In this document: positions 18,745 through 27,590 of the stretch, one piece after another
Layout of the letters: the number at the start of each line of letters is the position of its first letter
How positions within the stretch are numbered: position 1 is the stretch's first letter
Assembly: GCA_046350555.1 (NCBI GenBank)
Contig: JAXMAF010000005.1
Span: 1 to 64,000, forward strand
From: JAXMAF01 sp046350555
Lineage (GTDB): Bacteria > Planctomycetota > Phycisphaerae > Phycisphaerales > SM1A02
Direction: 5' to 3'
DNA length: 64,000 bases
Notes under the pieces: generated by a model
The model's database searches: none
Seen by the model: only the letters and a program-made list of their open reading frames with translations
What the model was told of the DNA's origin: nothing
Program-made: the position numbers and the translations under genes

Positions 18745-19418
18745 GCCGCGCTCTCCGGCGGCTGCGTCGCCGTCGATGGCGGAAGCGTCTCGCCGCCGGG
18801 CGCAGCGGCGGCGCGGGATGCTGGATTCCAGAATCGCAGCGGCGAGACGGTCGCCTCGGCTCGATCGCCATCGCCCGTGACCAGCAGCGTGCGCCCCGGC
18901 TCGGTGTGCGCGATCCGGACCATGGCGAAGGCGATCGGCGCCGCGCCAAGCATCGGGCTGATCGTGCTGCTCGTGATGGTGCCCACGGGCTCGCCGAGGA
19001 TGGCCGCGGGGCCCTCGCCCTCGCGCAGGTGCACGTGCGTTCCCGCGACCGGAAGGACGTCGCCCTGGACGCGAAGTCCGACGAGCCTCTGCTTCGGTCG
19101 GCCGAGCGACTCCATGCGCGCCACGACCTCCTGGCCGAGATAGCACCCCTTCCTGAAGCTGACCCGCTCGTGCAGGATCCCCGTCTCGTGCGGCAGGCAG
19201 GAGGTGTCGAAGTCGATGTTCATGAGCACCGTCCCGGCCTCGATCCGCGCGATGTTGAACGCGTGCCAGCCGATCGGGCGCACCCGCCCCGCCGCGCTCG
19301 ATGCCAATCGGTCCCACACCTCCCCGACCGCGTCGCGCGGGACGAAGAGGTGCAGGCCGGCCTCGCCGGTGTCGTCGCGCCGCGCGACGACGACCGAGGC
19401 GCCCGCGATGCGCACCAT
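18741..19418 (-). CDS. YgfZ/GcvT-like folate-binding protein, C-terminal part (frameshifted gene)
   Basis: Continuation, in another frame, of the gene that starts at 20220. It contains the diagnostic YgfZ motif KGCYLGQEVVARMESLG with its conserved cysteine, preceded by ARIEAGTVLMNIDFD and followed by the C-terminal beta-barrel. YgfZ-type proteins bind folate and help make or repair certain Fe-S clusters. The frame change lies between about 19435 and 19520. The ATG at 19418 is only the first good methionine of this part, not a likely natural start. Its stop overlaps the following small membrane-protein gene. Confidence 0.7.
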   Translation of the reverse strand: MVRIAGASVVVARRDDTGEAGLHLFVPRDAVGEVWDRLASSAAGRVRPIGWHAFNIARIEAGTVLMNIDFDTSCLPHETGILHERVSFRKGCYLGQEVVARMESLGRPKQRLVGLRVQGDVLPVAGTHVHLREGEGPAAILGEPVGTITSSTISPMLGAAPIAFAMVRIAHTEPGRTLLVTGDGDRAEATVSPLRFWNPASRAAAAPGGETLPPSTATQPPESAA

Positions 19419-19434
19419 CGCGACCCGGCCCGGC

Positions 19435-20220
19435 TCAGCTTGACCAGCGCGGTGCGCCGGGCGAAGCACGAGCCGCGTCGACGGGCTGCGCATCGGAGAC
19501 GGGTGCCCCGGCACGCGGCTTGCCCGCGACCGTGGCGGGCGCGCCGCTCGACGGGTCCAGCGCCGCCGCGACGATCGCGCACGCCTCCGGGCCATGCACG
19601 CAGAGCCGGTGGGTGCGCGCCGTGTCGTCCACGAGCGCGACCTCCTCGGCGAAGATGAACGAACCAAGCGAAGCGGCCGTCGACGCCGCCTGATGCACGT
19701 CGACGTCGATCCAGAGGGCGTCATCGGTGGCGCAGATCAGCAGGTCCGCGTCGATCCTTCCCTTCCGGTTCAGCCAGAAGCTCGAGCGACAGCCACCCGG
19801 CGCAAGGTCCTTCAGCTCCTGCGTGACCATTCGGTTGAGGAAGGTCGTCCGGTCGACGCCCGTCGCGCGCAGCGTCGCGCGGTGCGGCGCATCGAGCAGC
19901 GCGGCCGCGCGGCGGATGGCCGCGTACTCGCTCTCCACGCTTCCATATGTCGCCACGATCTCGCATGCCGACGCGCCGTCGCCGGCGCTGCCTTCCTCGC
20001 CGGGCGCCGGCGGGCCCGGCGCCGGGCGTTCGAGCAGGCGCCCGCCCCGGTCTCCCGGAGCCGGGCCGTACGGAATCCACTCCAGCGCCGCCTCGGCGCG
20101 TCGGGCCGAGTCGTACGACGCGGCGCCGGGCCTCGTCGCGCCGGGGACCGGGGCAGCGGGCGCCAGGCCGCGTGCGATCGCCGCATGACGATTGCGAAGT
20201 GGAGTGTCGTGACGCATCAT
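19435..20220 (-). CDS. YgfZ/GcvT-like folate-binding protein, N-terminal part (frameshifted gene)
   Basis: Begins MMRHDTPLRNRHAAIARG and contains YAAIRRAAALLDAPHRATLR, VDRTTFLNRMVTQELKDLAP, SSFWLNRKGRIDADLLI and SLGSFIFAEEVALVD. This is the conserved aminomethyltransferase-like N-terminal fold of the YgfZ family. About 45 residues rich in Gly, Pro and Ala (near residues 30-75) look like an insert. The frame ends at a TGA at 19435, exactly where the C-terminal half is found in a different frame, so this is one gene split by an indel. The start at 20220 faces the M42 peptidase start 123 bp away. Confidence 0.7.
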   Translation of the reverse strand: MMRHDTPLRNRHAAIARGLAPAAPVPGATRPGAASYDSARRAEAALEWIPYGPAPGDRGGRLLERPAPGPPAPGEEGSAGDGASACEIVATYGSVESEYAAIRRAAALLDAPHRATLRATGVDRTTFLNRMVTQELKDLAPGGCRSSFWLNRKGRIDADLLICATDDALWIDVDVHQAASTAASLGSFIFAEEVALVDDTARTHRLCVHGPEACAIVAAALDPSSGAPATVAGKPRAGAPVSDAQPVDAARASPGAPRWSS

Positions 20221-20343
20221 GTCCGCTCCGGCGCGAATTCGATCGTAGCCCGCCGCTGGCCTCCATCGACCGATCGATCGGCGAGCCGAAGCGAGAATCG
20301 GCCTGCGATTCGACCCGCGAACCGAACACGGACCCATCCCAGC

Positions 20344-21474
20344 ATGAGCCTTCGTCAGACACGCTCCGCGTCCTCCCTGAACATCGATCTTCTTCGGCGC
20401 CTGTGCGAGACCCCCGGCGTGCCCGGTCGCGAGGAGCGCGTGCGCGCGCTCGTCCGCGCCGAGGCGAAGGGCCTCTTCGACGACATGCGCGTCGACGCGA
20501 TGGGATCGCTCATCTGCACCCGGCAGGCGACGGCGCGTCGCGCCAGGCCGCGCGGCGCCAAGGAGAAGGGCGGCGCAGCGCGGCGCGGCGGTCCGCTTCG
20601 CGTCATGGTCGCGGCGCACATGGACGAGATCGGCTTCTACGTGCGGCACATCGACGAGCGCGGGTTCCTCTGGGTCAATCCCGCGGGAGGATTCGATCCG
20701 CGCACGCTCTTCGCGCGGCGCGTGCTCGTGTGCACCGACGACGGCGACCATGTCGGCGCGATGAATCCCGGTGGCAAGCCGATCCACATCTCGACCGAGG
20801 AGGAGCGGAAGAAGGTTCCCCAGCTCGAGGAGTTCTTCGTCGACCTGGGCATGAGCGCCGAGCAGGTGCGCAAGCGCGTCAAGATCGGCGACTTCGTCAC
20901 GCTGCACGAGCCATTCGTCGAGCAACCGACCAAGGTGCTCTCCAAGGCGCTCGACAACCGGATCGCCTGCTTCGTCGCGCTCGAGGCGGTGCGCCAGCTC
21001 GCGCGCGGAAGCTCGCGGCGCGAGCACGCGTGCGAGCTGGTCGTGGTCTTCACCACGCAGGAGGAAGTGGGGCTGCGCGGCGCCACGACCGCGGCCAACG
21101 CGGTCTGGGCGGACGTCGGCATCGGCCTCGATGTCACCCTCGCGTGCGACACCCCCGGCATCGTCGACCACCAGCGCGTCACGCGCCATGGTGACGGCGT
21201 CGGGATCATGGTGCAGGACTCGTCGATGATCGCCGACCACCGTCTCGTCGCCGAGCTGTGCGAGGTCGCGCAGCGGCAGAAGATCCCGTTCCAGCGAACG
21301 ATCCTGCCCAAGGGCGGGCAGGACGGCGCCGCGATCCAGAAGTCCGGTGCCGGTGCGCGGTGCGCCGCGGTCGTGGTGGGCACGCGATACATCCACACGG
21401 TCACGGAGCAAGCCGACAAGGGAGACCTTCAGGCGGCAATCGATCTGCTGGCAGCGTGGATCGCGGTGGCGTGA
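20344..21474 (+). CDS. M42-family metallo-aminopeptidase
   Basis: A 376-residue cytosolic dinuclear zinc aminopeptidase of the glutamyl/cellulase-M type. Visible motifs are MVAAHMDEIGFYVRHI (metal His), SKALDNRIACFVALEA (bridging Asp), FTTQEEVGLRGATTA (catalytic and metal Glu), ACDTPG and KGGQDGAAIQKSGAG, with a late TRYIHTVTE histidine. Lys/Arg-rich residues at 62-80 form a small insert. Such enzymes trim peptides to amino acids, often as large self-compartmentalised dodecamers. Start ATG at 20344; the upstream open frame is a shadow. Monocistronic, divergent from the ygfZ-like operon. Confidence 0.92.
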   Translation: MSLRQTRSASSLNIDLLRRLCETPGVPGREERVRALVRAEAKGLFDDMRVDAMGSLICTRQATARRARPRGAKEKGGAARRGGPLRVMVAAHMDEIGFYVRHIDERGFLWVNPAGGFDPRTLFARRVLVCTDDGDHVGAMNPGGKPIHISTEEERKKVPQLEEFFVDLGMSAEQVRKRVKIGDFVTLHEPFVEQPTKVLSKALDNRIACFVALEAVRQLARGSSRREHACELVVVFTTQEEVGLRGATTAANAVWADVGIGLDVTLACDTPGIVDHQRVTRHGDGVGIMVQDSSMIADHRLVAELCEVAQRQKIPFQRTILPKGGQDGAAIQKSGAGARCAAVVVGTRYIHTVTEQADKGDLQAAIDLLAAWIAVA

Positions 21475-21521
21475 CGCGTGACACAAGCACGTCCGCCGAG
21501 CCTCGCGATCCGACAGACAAC

Positions 21522-21570
21522 CCAGTAACCAGTAACCAATAACCAGGAACCAATAACCAGCAACCAGTAA
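21522..21570. repeat. Heptamer tandem repeat (7 x CCAGTAA-like)
   Basis: Seven contiguous 7-bp units: CCAGTAA, CCAGTAA, CCAATAA, CCAGGAA, CCAATAA, CCAGCAA, CCAGTAA. They lie between the M42 stop and the convergent hydrolase stop. The AT content is far above the surroundings. Because 7 is not a multiple of 3, three units read as a 7-residue hydrophobic repeat on the minus strand. Confidence 0.9.
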
Positions 21571-21603
21571 CCACCACCCCCACGCACCCAACCTCCCCAC
21601 CCC

Positions 21604-22365
21604 TCACCGCGCAACCCCGACCAACGCCCGAAGCACGCCAGCACCCACGTCGGGTCCTCCGTTCGTTCGGGATGCCACTGGACGCCGAGGTAGAACGGAC
21701 GCAGGATCGCACACAGCCTCGATGACGCCGTCGTCGGCGCGCGCCGCGACCACGAGCCGACCAGGATCGACCACGGCCTGTCGATGGTGGCTCAGCACCA
21801 TGCCATCGACGATCCCTGAACGTTCGCCCGGCTCGCGCTCGACGTGCCGCGATTCACTTCCGCGCGGTTCGCCGTGACTGGGCTCGACCGGAGCCGAGGC
21901 GCCGCGGATCGGCTGGCAGACGCGCCGATCGCCGCTCACGCGGTGCAGGACGCGACCCCAGTGGACGGCGTGCGTCGGACACGAGTCGGGAAGATGCTGG
22001 TCGAGGGCGCCTCCGGCGTGGAGCGCCATGTACTGCATGCCCAGGCAGATGCCAAGGGCCGCCCGATCGCGCCGCCGGTCGAGCGCCGCGAGCAGCGCCA
22101 GCTCGAACGCCTGACGGGACGACTGCACGGGCGTCGCCTTCACGTGCGTGCGGATCCCCCAATGCTCCATGATCGGGTCGTCGCCGCCGGTCAACACGAT
22201 CGCGTCGCACCGCGCGACGTACTCGTCGGCCAGCGCGACGCGGTGCGGCAGCAGCACGGGCACGCCGCCGGCGCGCTCGATGGCGTCGGCGTACGGACGG
22301 CGCGACAGATAGCGCTCTTCGTCGGCGTCGCACGTCAAGCCGACCAGTGGAGATCGCGAGGGCAC
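21604..22365 (-). CDS. Class-I amidotransferase-like gamma-glutamyl hydrolase (peptidase C26, PuuD-like), C-terminus frameshifted
   Basis: A 253-codon frame starting MPSRSPLVGLTCDADEERYL, followed by YADAIERAGGVPVLLP and DAIVLTGGDDPIMEHWG. The nucleophile elbow ALGICLGMQYMALHAGG contains the catalytic cysteine. Members cleave gamma-glutamyl amides, for example gamma-glutamyl-GABA. The conserved catalytic-His motif GVQWHPE is absent from this frame but appears in the next frame at about 21655-21695 (FYLGVQWHPERTED). A small deletion near 21700 has therefore shifted the reading. The middle third (roughly 21800-21950) is also atypical and may hold another indel. The enzyme is probably intact in the organism. 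Confidence 0.75.
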   Translation of the reverse strand: MPSRSPLVGLTCDADEERYLSRRPYADAIERAGGVPVLLPHRVALADEYVARCDAIVLTGGDDPIMEHWGIRTHVKATPVQSSRQAFELALLAALDRRRDRAALGICLGMQYMALHAGGALDQHLPDSCPTHAVHWGRVLHRVSGDRRVCQPIRGASAPVEPSHGEPRGSESRHVEREPGERSGIVDGMVLSHHRQAVVDPGRLVVAARADDGVIEAVCDPASVLPRRPVASRTNGGPDVGAGVLRALVGVAR

Positions 22366-22636
22366 ATGTCGATTATCGGCGAGATGCCAGCACTTGCGTC
22401 GCTGCGCCGCTGCGTCATCCGATCGGCAATCGCTTCGTCGCGGAACTGGGTTGCGGTCTTGGCTCGCGGAACTGGCTCGCGGCTTTGGAGATCGCCGAAG
22501 CCGGTTCCGTAAAGTCGCAGCGTCGCGCCCCGACAGCTCTGATGCACTCGGCCCGGGAGCGAGCGTGGTCCGAAGCGATCGGAAACGGTCAGGAAGGACC
22601 CGCGGGAACCATGCATACTCGGCACACTCGGCACAC

Positions 22637-22897
22637 TCAACGCAAAAAAGGAGCCACCGGTCGCGGCGCGGCGGTGTGGGGGTGGGGGACGTCGCGCCGT
22701 TTTGAGTGACCGGTGGCTTGGGAGGTCAGGGATGTCGAATCAGCGTGCATGTGGGTTCGCCACTGTTCAACGTATTCTTCGATCTCCTCATTCCTGAGGG
22801 TTTCGTGCTCGAGACAGGATTTTGGGAGACCCTGCACGTTCGGGTTGTTTCGGCGTCGGGCGTAGACCGCGTTGCGGCCGGCACCTAGCTTCGACAA
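22637..22897 (-). CDS. Possible small protein (86 aa), weak
   Basis: An ATG-initiated frame that opens MSKLGAGRNAVYARRRNN and contains NEEIEEYVEQWRTHMHADS, a composition more protein-like than the usual shadow frames here. It lies in the AT-richer patch and its 3' third runs through the 11-bp inverted repeat, which argues against it. No family recognised and no ribosome-binding site seen. It may be a remnant of transferred DNA or not a gene. Confidence 0.2.
   Translation of the reverse strand: MSKLGAGRNAVYARRRNNPNVQGLPKSCLEHETLRNEEIEEYVEQWRTHMHADSTSLTSQATGHSKRRDVPHPHTAAPRPVAPFLR
22652..22718. repeat. 11-bp perfect inverted repeat enclosing 45 bp
   Basis: AGCCACCGGTC at 22652-22662 is matched by its exact complement at 22708-22718. 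Just upstream is a short run of ACTCGGCAC direct repeats. The structure borders an AT-richer patch (about 22720-22900) and could be a stem-loop or the edge of an inserted fragment; function unknown. Confidence 0.7.
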
Positions 22898-25683
22898 CGC
22901 ATGTGGGGGTTTAGTTCCATATCGCGCCCGACGTCGGGTTCATCGGCTGAAGCGACCTCGCCCGCTCCGGGCGGCTGCGACGGCCCTCGCCGCTGGAGTC
23001 AGCGCCCAGTGCCCGGCTGGCTCTCTGAACCGCCGGGCGGACGGTCGGTTGGCCGGTCGGGCCAGCCGAACCGCAGCTGGCGATCTCCGCCAGGTCAATT
23101 GCGATGATCTCCGGTTCAAATCCGTCGATCTTGGACCGTTCATCCGTGTTCATCTCGCCTGAAGCGACGGAGAATCTCATCTCTCAGGCCGCCGGCGGCG
23201 GCAGCTCGGCGGCCGACGGGGGAAACCTTCGAGCAACTCGATCCACGGCCCGGAGCTTGCCGTTGAGGCTGCGACGCAGGTCATGTTGCCGATCGACGAA
23301 CGCATAACCTCAAGCAGACGCGATCCACGTCCGGATCGGTCGCCGAACCAAGCCGGTCCAACACCACGATCGCGCGGCGTGGGTCGCCGTTGCCGGGTCA
23401 GCAATCGCGAGGAGCCGAACGGGCAGGTCGCGACGGATCGTCATCGGAATCTCGTCCGCTGCCGGCTCGACTTCATTCGCGCAAGCCCGTCGATGCGAAG
23501 TCGGTCGGTCGGCCAGCCCGCGGCCCGGGCCGCCGCCGCCACCGAGGTCGTCGGCCGTGGCGAGGTCGGATGGCGGCAACGACGTGAAATCCGGCGCCGC
23601 GACGTCGCGGTCCGGCTGCGTCGCGGCGGAGGGCGGCACGGGCGTCAGGACCCGTCGCAGCCGATCGAGGTCGACCGGCAGATCGGAAAGTCCGCACCGG
23701 CGCGGTGAACGCGGCTTCGTCGCCGGCAAGTGGCAGCAACGTGTCGCGACGCCACGTCCGGGCGTCGGCCGCGCGCGGCGGACCAGGGATCGGGCGAACC
23801 GAGCATCGCTTCGATGCGCGCAGGTCGTCGTCGTTGCCGGCCGCGGCGAGGCGCGAAAGTGGCGTTGGGCGTGGCCTTCGTGGTTGGCCGTAGCGACGGG
23901 CTCGTCGACGGCCAGTCGAGACCGACGATCCGCTTGGCGGTGCGGTGCCCGCCGCGCGCGGAACACCGCTCGCGCCGTTTGCGCTTCCGGATGCGGCGCC
24001 CTGAACCGAAGGCTCGCCAGTGCGCTGATCGCCGCATTGGTGGTCGATGCTCCGCGCGGAACCCGCGGGGCAAACCGCATCGACCAGCCGCCGCGTGACG
24101 TCGCGCACCCGATCCTGCCACACGCCCCGAAGGGCAGGTCGTCCTCGACGAACCGAACGATCATACGCCGCATCCTCACCGACGACTGGGTCCTCGAACG
24201 GCTCGGCGGGCCGCTCAGACGTCGTCGGCGGCTGTCGCTGCAACAGGAAGTACGCCGCGATCACGCACGGATCGCTCGCGCGCGAACGCGGGCGAGATCT
24301 CCTCCAGGCTGGGACCCGACCGATGTCGCCGAGCAACCCGGGCGTGCGGATGCGGATTCGGCCTGCGGATCGTCGAGGCCGTTCGGGCAGCGCGGCTGAA
24401 GGGGCTCGACGGGTACTTCCCCGTGCAGCAGCCGGTCGACTGGGTCAGCGCGAACTCGCGCGCAGGGACAGGCGGGTCGGCCAGCAAGACGATGAGGTAC
24501 GCTCCTGCCCGCGCGGTGCTCGCGAGGGTCAGGAAGAAGCTCGCCCGTCGTAGCGGCCAGCCGCGTGCGACTTCGTCGACCTCGCGGCACGACGACGTTG
24601 CAGCGACGACTCGAAGCTGGAGGATGCGGGTGCGCTTGAACCAGGGCGATCGCTCGCCGGCGGCGCGGCGTCGCCGAACGGCTCGGTCACCATCGTCGCC
24701 GCCGAGCCGCATCGCCGAAGCCGCGCTCCGAACAGCCGCTCGAGCTGATCGCACGCCGCATCGACGATCGGCGTCGGCTACTCGCGCTGGTCGAGCAGCG
24801 ACACGAACGCATCGACGCTCTCCGCCGCGCGCATCGCGCTTGAGCAGCCAGATCTGCAAGCCGGTCGGCATCTCGCGCGACGGATCCCATGCAACCGGTC
24901 CGACCACCGATGCCGCCGCTCCCTCCAGTCGCGCCGCGGCCGCGCACCGGATCGCGCCCGGTCCGATGGGAGTCGACGCGCTAGTTCGATCATCGAATTG
25001 CAAGCTCCGCGGGAACGACACCGACGGACTGCACCGCTTCAGCACGGCCGACGCGGGATCGTCGCCGTCGCGGGACCCGCCGTTCCGAAGCGGCTCCGGC
25101 AAGTTCCGCGAACGCCCTCGTCCGCGGCGCGCCGACCGGCGCTTGGACGGCGGCGATGCGAGACGAAACAGTCGCTCGGCGGCGCGCGCCCGGATGGCTG
25201 CATCGACGCCCTTCATCCTGAGGATGGAGGCGGGCCAGCGGACCTCCGGATCGACGCGAAGTCGGTGGCCGCGGCGGCGCGTTGCGGATGGATTCGCCGG
25301 GAACACGGACGGCGGAACGGGAGGCGACAGTGGCGAGCATCCGCGCTTGAACGAAGCTGCGACAGCGCGGTCGGCCGCGCCATCGTGAGGACGATCCCCG
25401 CGAGAACACGCAGACTGCCATCTCGGGTCCCATGCGCGCGACGTCGAGGCCCGGCGACGCTCGACCGGGTCGTCGCCCGTGGCCACGCCATGCTCCCGTG
25501 CACGCGACATTGGACGTCCGGTCCGGCCACGGCGAAGGTCGCGACGAGAAGTGGAACGGCATGGGTGGACTCGTCGGTGCCGGGGGCAGACACTTGTGCG
25601 ATGGCGGTTGTTCCATCGTACGGGCGCCTTCACGTCGCCTCGCGACAACCGAAGAACGCGACCACGATCGGCGAAGATCGAAC
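22898..25683. other. 2.8-kb region with broken coding signal, no intact gene
   Basis: No frame stays convincing for more than about 40 codons. Patches look coding but jump frames and conflict in strand. On plus, a segment near 24358-24460 reads FGLRIVEAVRAARLKGLDGY with strong GC at third positions. On minus, 24290-24150 reads as DPCVIAAYFLLQRQPPTTSE, then RMIVRFVEDDLPFG and WQDRVRDVTRRLVDAV. None matches a family I know. The pattern equals that of the adjoining TPR gene, where frames change every 50-100 bp, so this is probably one or two genes riddled with indels. I could not identify the product or settle the strand. Confidence 0.4.
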
Positions 25684-27097
25684 ATGAGCGAATGGTTCGG
25701 AGCTGAGGATCATGTCAACCGCGCGCTCGAGCACTACGAGCCGCGTCCGGTGGGCCGACGCGAGGAGCGGAGCCGCCAAGGCGGCGCGGTCGAGCCGGAT
25801 CAGGGCGAATGGCAGTTCAATCTCGGACTCACCCTCGACGCGGCAGGTCGCGCCGCCGGGGCGATCGACTGCTATCGCCGAGGACGCGGACCTGCGCACT
25901 TGCCCGAGAGGCCGACCCCCTCGTCGCCGCGGGGGCGGCGACCAACCCGACTCGGCCGCCACGACGAGGCGGTCGTGCTGCTGGAACGCGCCCGCGCGCC
26001 GCGTGAGCGACGACAGCGCCCCTACGCCCTGTGGATCGACTCGTCGTCTGCGGATCGACTCGACGAGGCCGAGACGATCTTCCACCTTGCGGCACCAGTC
26101 GCTCGACGACTGCCCGCGAACGCTCGCCGCCGTCGCGGAGTCGCTCATGCGCGCGACCAGTGGGCGAAGGCGGAATGGTACCTGCGCGGGCGATGCGGCT
26201 GGAACCGGGACTGCCCGCGCTTCGTACCCGGCTGGCATCGGTCTTCGCGACGACGAACCGCGCCAGAAGGCGGTGCAGCTCTACTGGCGGGAGCGCACGC
26301 GACGATCGGCAATGTGGACACGATGCTCGATTTCGGCGATCTGCTCATGAGCTTCGCCGCCGACTTCCCGAAACCGCAGAGAAGTTCCGCCGCGCGCGCT
26401 GGAACTCGAACCCGCGAACATCGACGCACAACGGCTTGGCGAGATCGCGATGAGGACGCAGCGATCAACGGGCCCATCTGGAGTTGGCTCATCCGCCAAG
26501 CTCGATCCGGACACGCCCGAGTCCGCCTCGACCTCGCCGAGTACCTGCTCGCGATGGACCGTCGCGACGAGGCGGCCGAACACCTTCAGCGCGCGGCTCG
26601 GCGCGCTCGCCGCGGACGAATGCGATCGAACCCCGGCCGCCTCGGTGGGCTCCTGCTGCGCGTCGGGCGCGCCGGCGAAGCAGTGCCGCTGCTCGAGCGG
26701 ACGGTCGCCGATCTTCGGCACGACGACGACGCGAAGACGCCGGACAAGGCCACGGCATGACCGCGATCGATCGAACCCTCCGTCGGGCGGTTCATCCGGG
26801 AACGAGGACGCCCTCCTCGCGGCGCTCCGCCAGCTCGCGCTGGCCCGCTACGAATCGGGCGATCTCGTCGGTGGCATGCGGACCAGCCGCGCCGTCCTGC
26901 GGCGCGACCGGACGTGCGTGCGCTCGCGGCACAACCTCGCGCTGGCCTGCCTGACGCTGGGTCAGCTCCGCCGCGCCGCGACGTGGGTGGCATCCGGGCT
27001 GCGCATCGATCCGCACGACGACGAACTGCGCCGATTGCGAGTCCGCGTCTGGATCGCCGCCGCGCGGCGCCGGTTGGGGCGCGCACGGACGGGTTGA
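25684..27097 (+). pseudogene. TPR-repeat protein, broken by many frameshifts
   Basis: Starts MSEWFGAEDHVNRALEHYE at 25684. Tetratricopeptide units can be followed to 27097 only by repeatedly changing frame: GEWQFNLGLTLDAAGR, LDEAETIFHLA, VRLDLAEYLLAMDRRDEAAE, ARYESGDLVGGMRTSRAVLR, CVRSRHNLALACLTLGQLRR and WVASGLRIDPHDDELRRLRV. These give at least eight TPR-like helices in correct order over about 470 codons. TPR proteins are interaction scaffolds; no catalytic domain is seen. The density of indels again suggests poor sequence quality rather than slow decay, because every fragment keeps its conserved residues. Confidence 0.7.
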
Positions 27098-27119
27098 GCA
27101 GTCGAAGGCCGCGTCCGGA

Positions 27120-27371
27120 TCAGAGCGTCGCGCTGGTGTACGGCAGGAGGGCCATGAACCGCGCTCGCTTGATGGCCCGCGCGATGTTCCGCTGGCCGCG
27201 GGCCGTCACGCTCAGGCGCTTGCGCGAGAAGATCTTGCCGTTGGGCGTCATCATCCGGCGCAGCTCGTCGACGTTCTTGTAGTCGACGAAGTCGGTGTAT
27301 TCGTCGTTGATCTTGACGATCCGCGGCTCGGTGACGGGCGCGGCGCTCGGGATGTTCTGATACTGGGTCAT
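27120..27371 (-). CDS. rpsR: 30S ribosomal protein bS18
   Basis: An 83-residue protein with the family signature: VDYKNVDELRRMMTPNGKIF then SRKRLSVTARGQRNIARAIK and the RARFMALLPYT end. bS18 binds the 16S rRNA platform next to bS6. It usually lies with rpsF, ssb and rplI, but here it stands alone: the upstream neighbour is the divergent UbiA gene and the downstream one the broken TPR gene, 22 bp away. Intact reading frame. Confidence 0.97.
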   Translation of the reverse strand: MTQYQNIPSAAPVTEPRIVKINDEYTDFVDYKNVDELRRMMTPNGKIFSRKRLSVTARGQRNIARAIKRARFMALLPYTSATL

Positions 27372-27590
27372 GGGAGGGCACGTCTTGGGTTCCGGCGCGC
27401 CCGGCCAACCGTTGGCCGTGAACGTCGGGCAGCCTCGCCCGGTATGGACGGCGAGGCGACGGAGGGGACCAGTGTAGGTCGGCGGAGGAGCGAATCAAGA
27501 TGCCTCGGCGCATGCGCCGCGCCGTCGCGTCGACGCGGCGACCCTTCGGCGACATCGGCGCCACCCAGCACGCCAACCCTACCGTCCCGC

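Noticed and set aside
23105..23125. CCGGTTCAAATCCG, another tRNA T-loop-like string
   Set aside because: Only three T-stem pairs form and no matching acceptor stem exists about 70 bp upstream.
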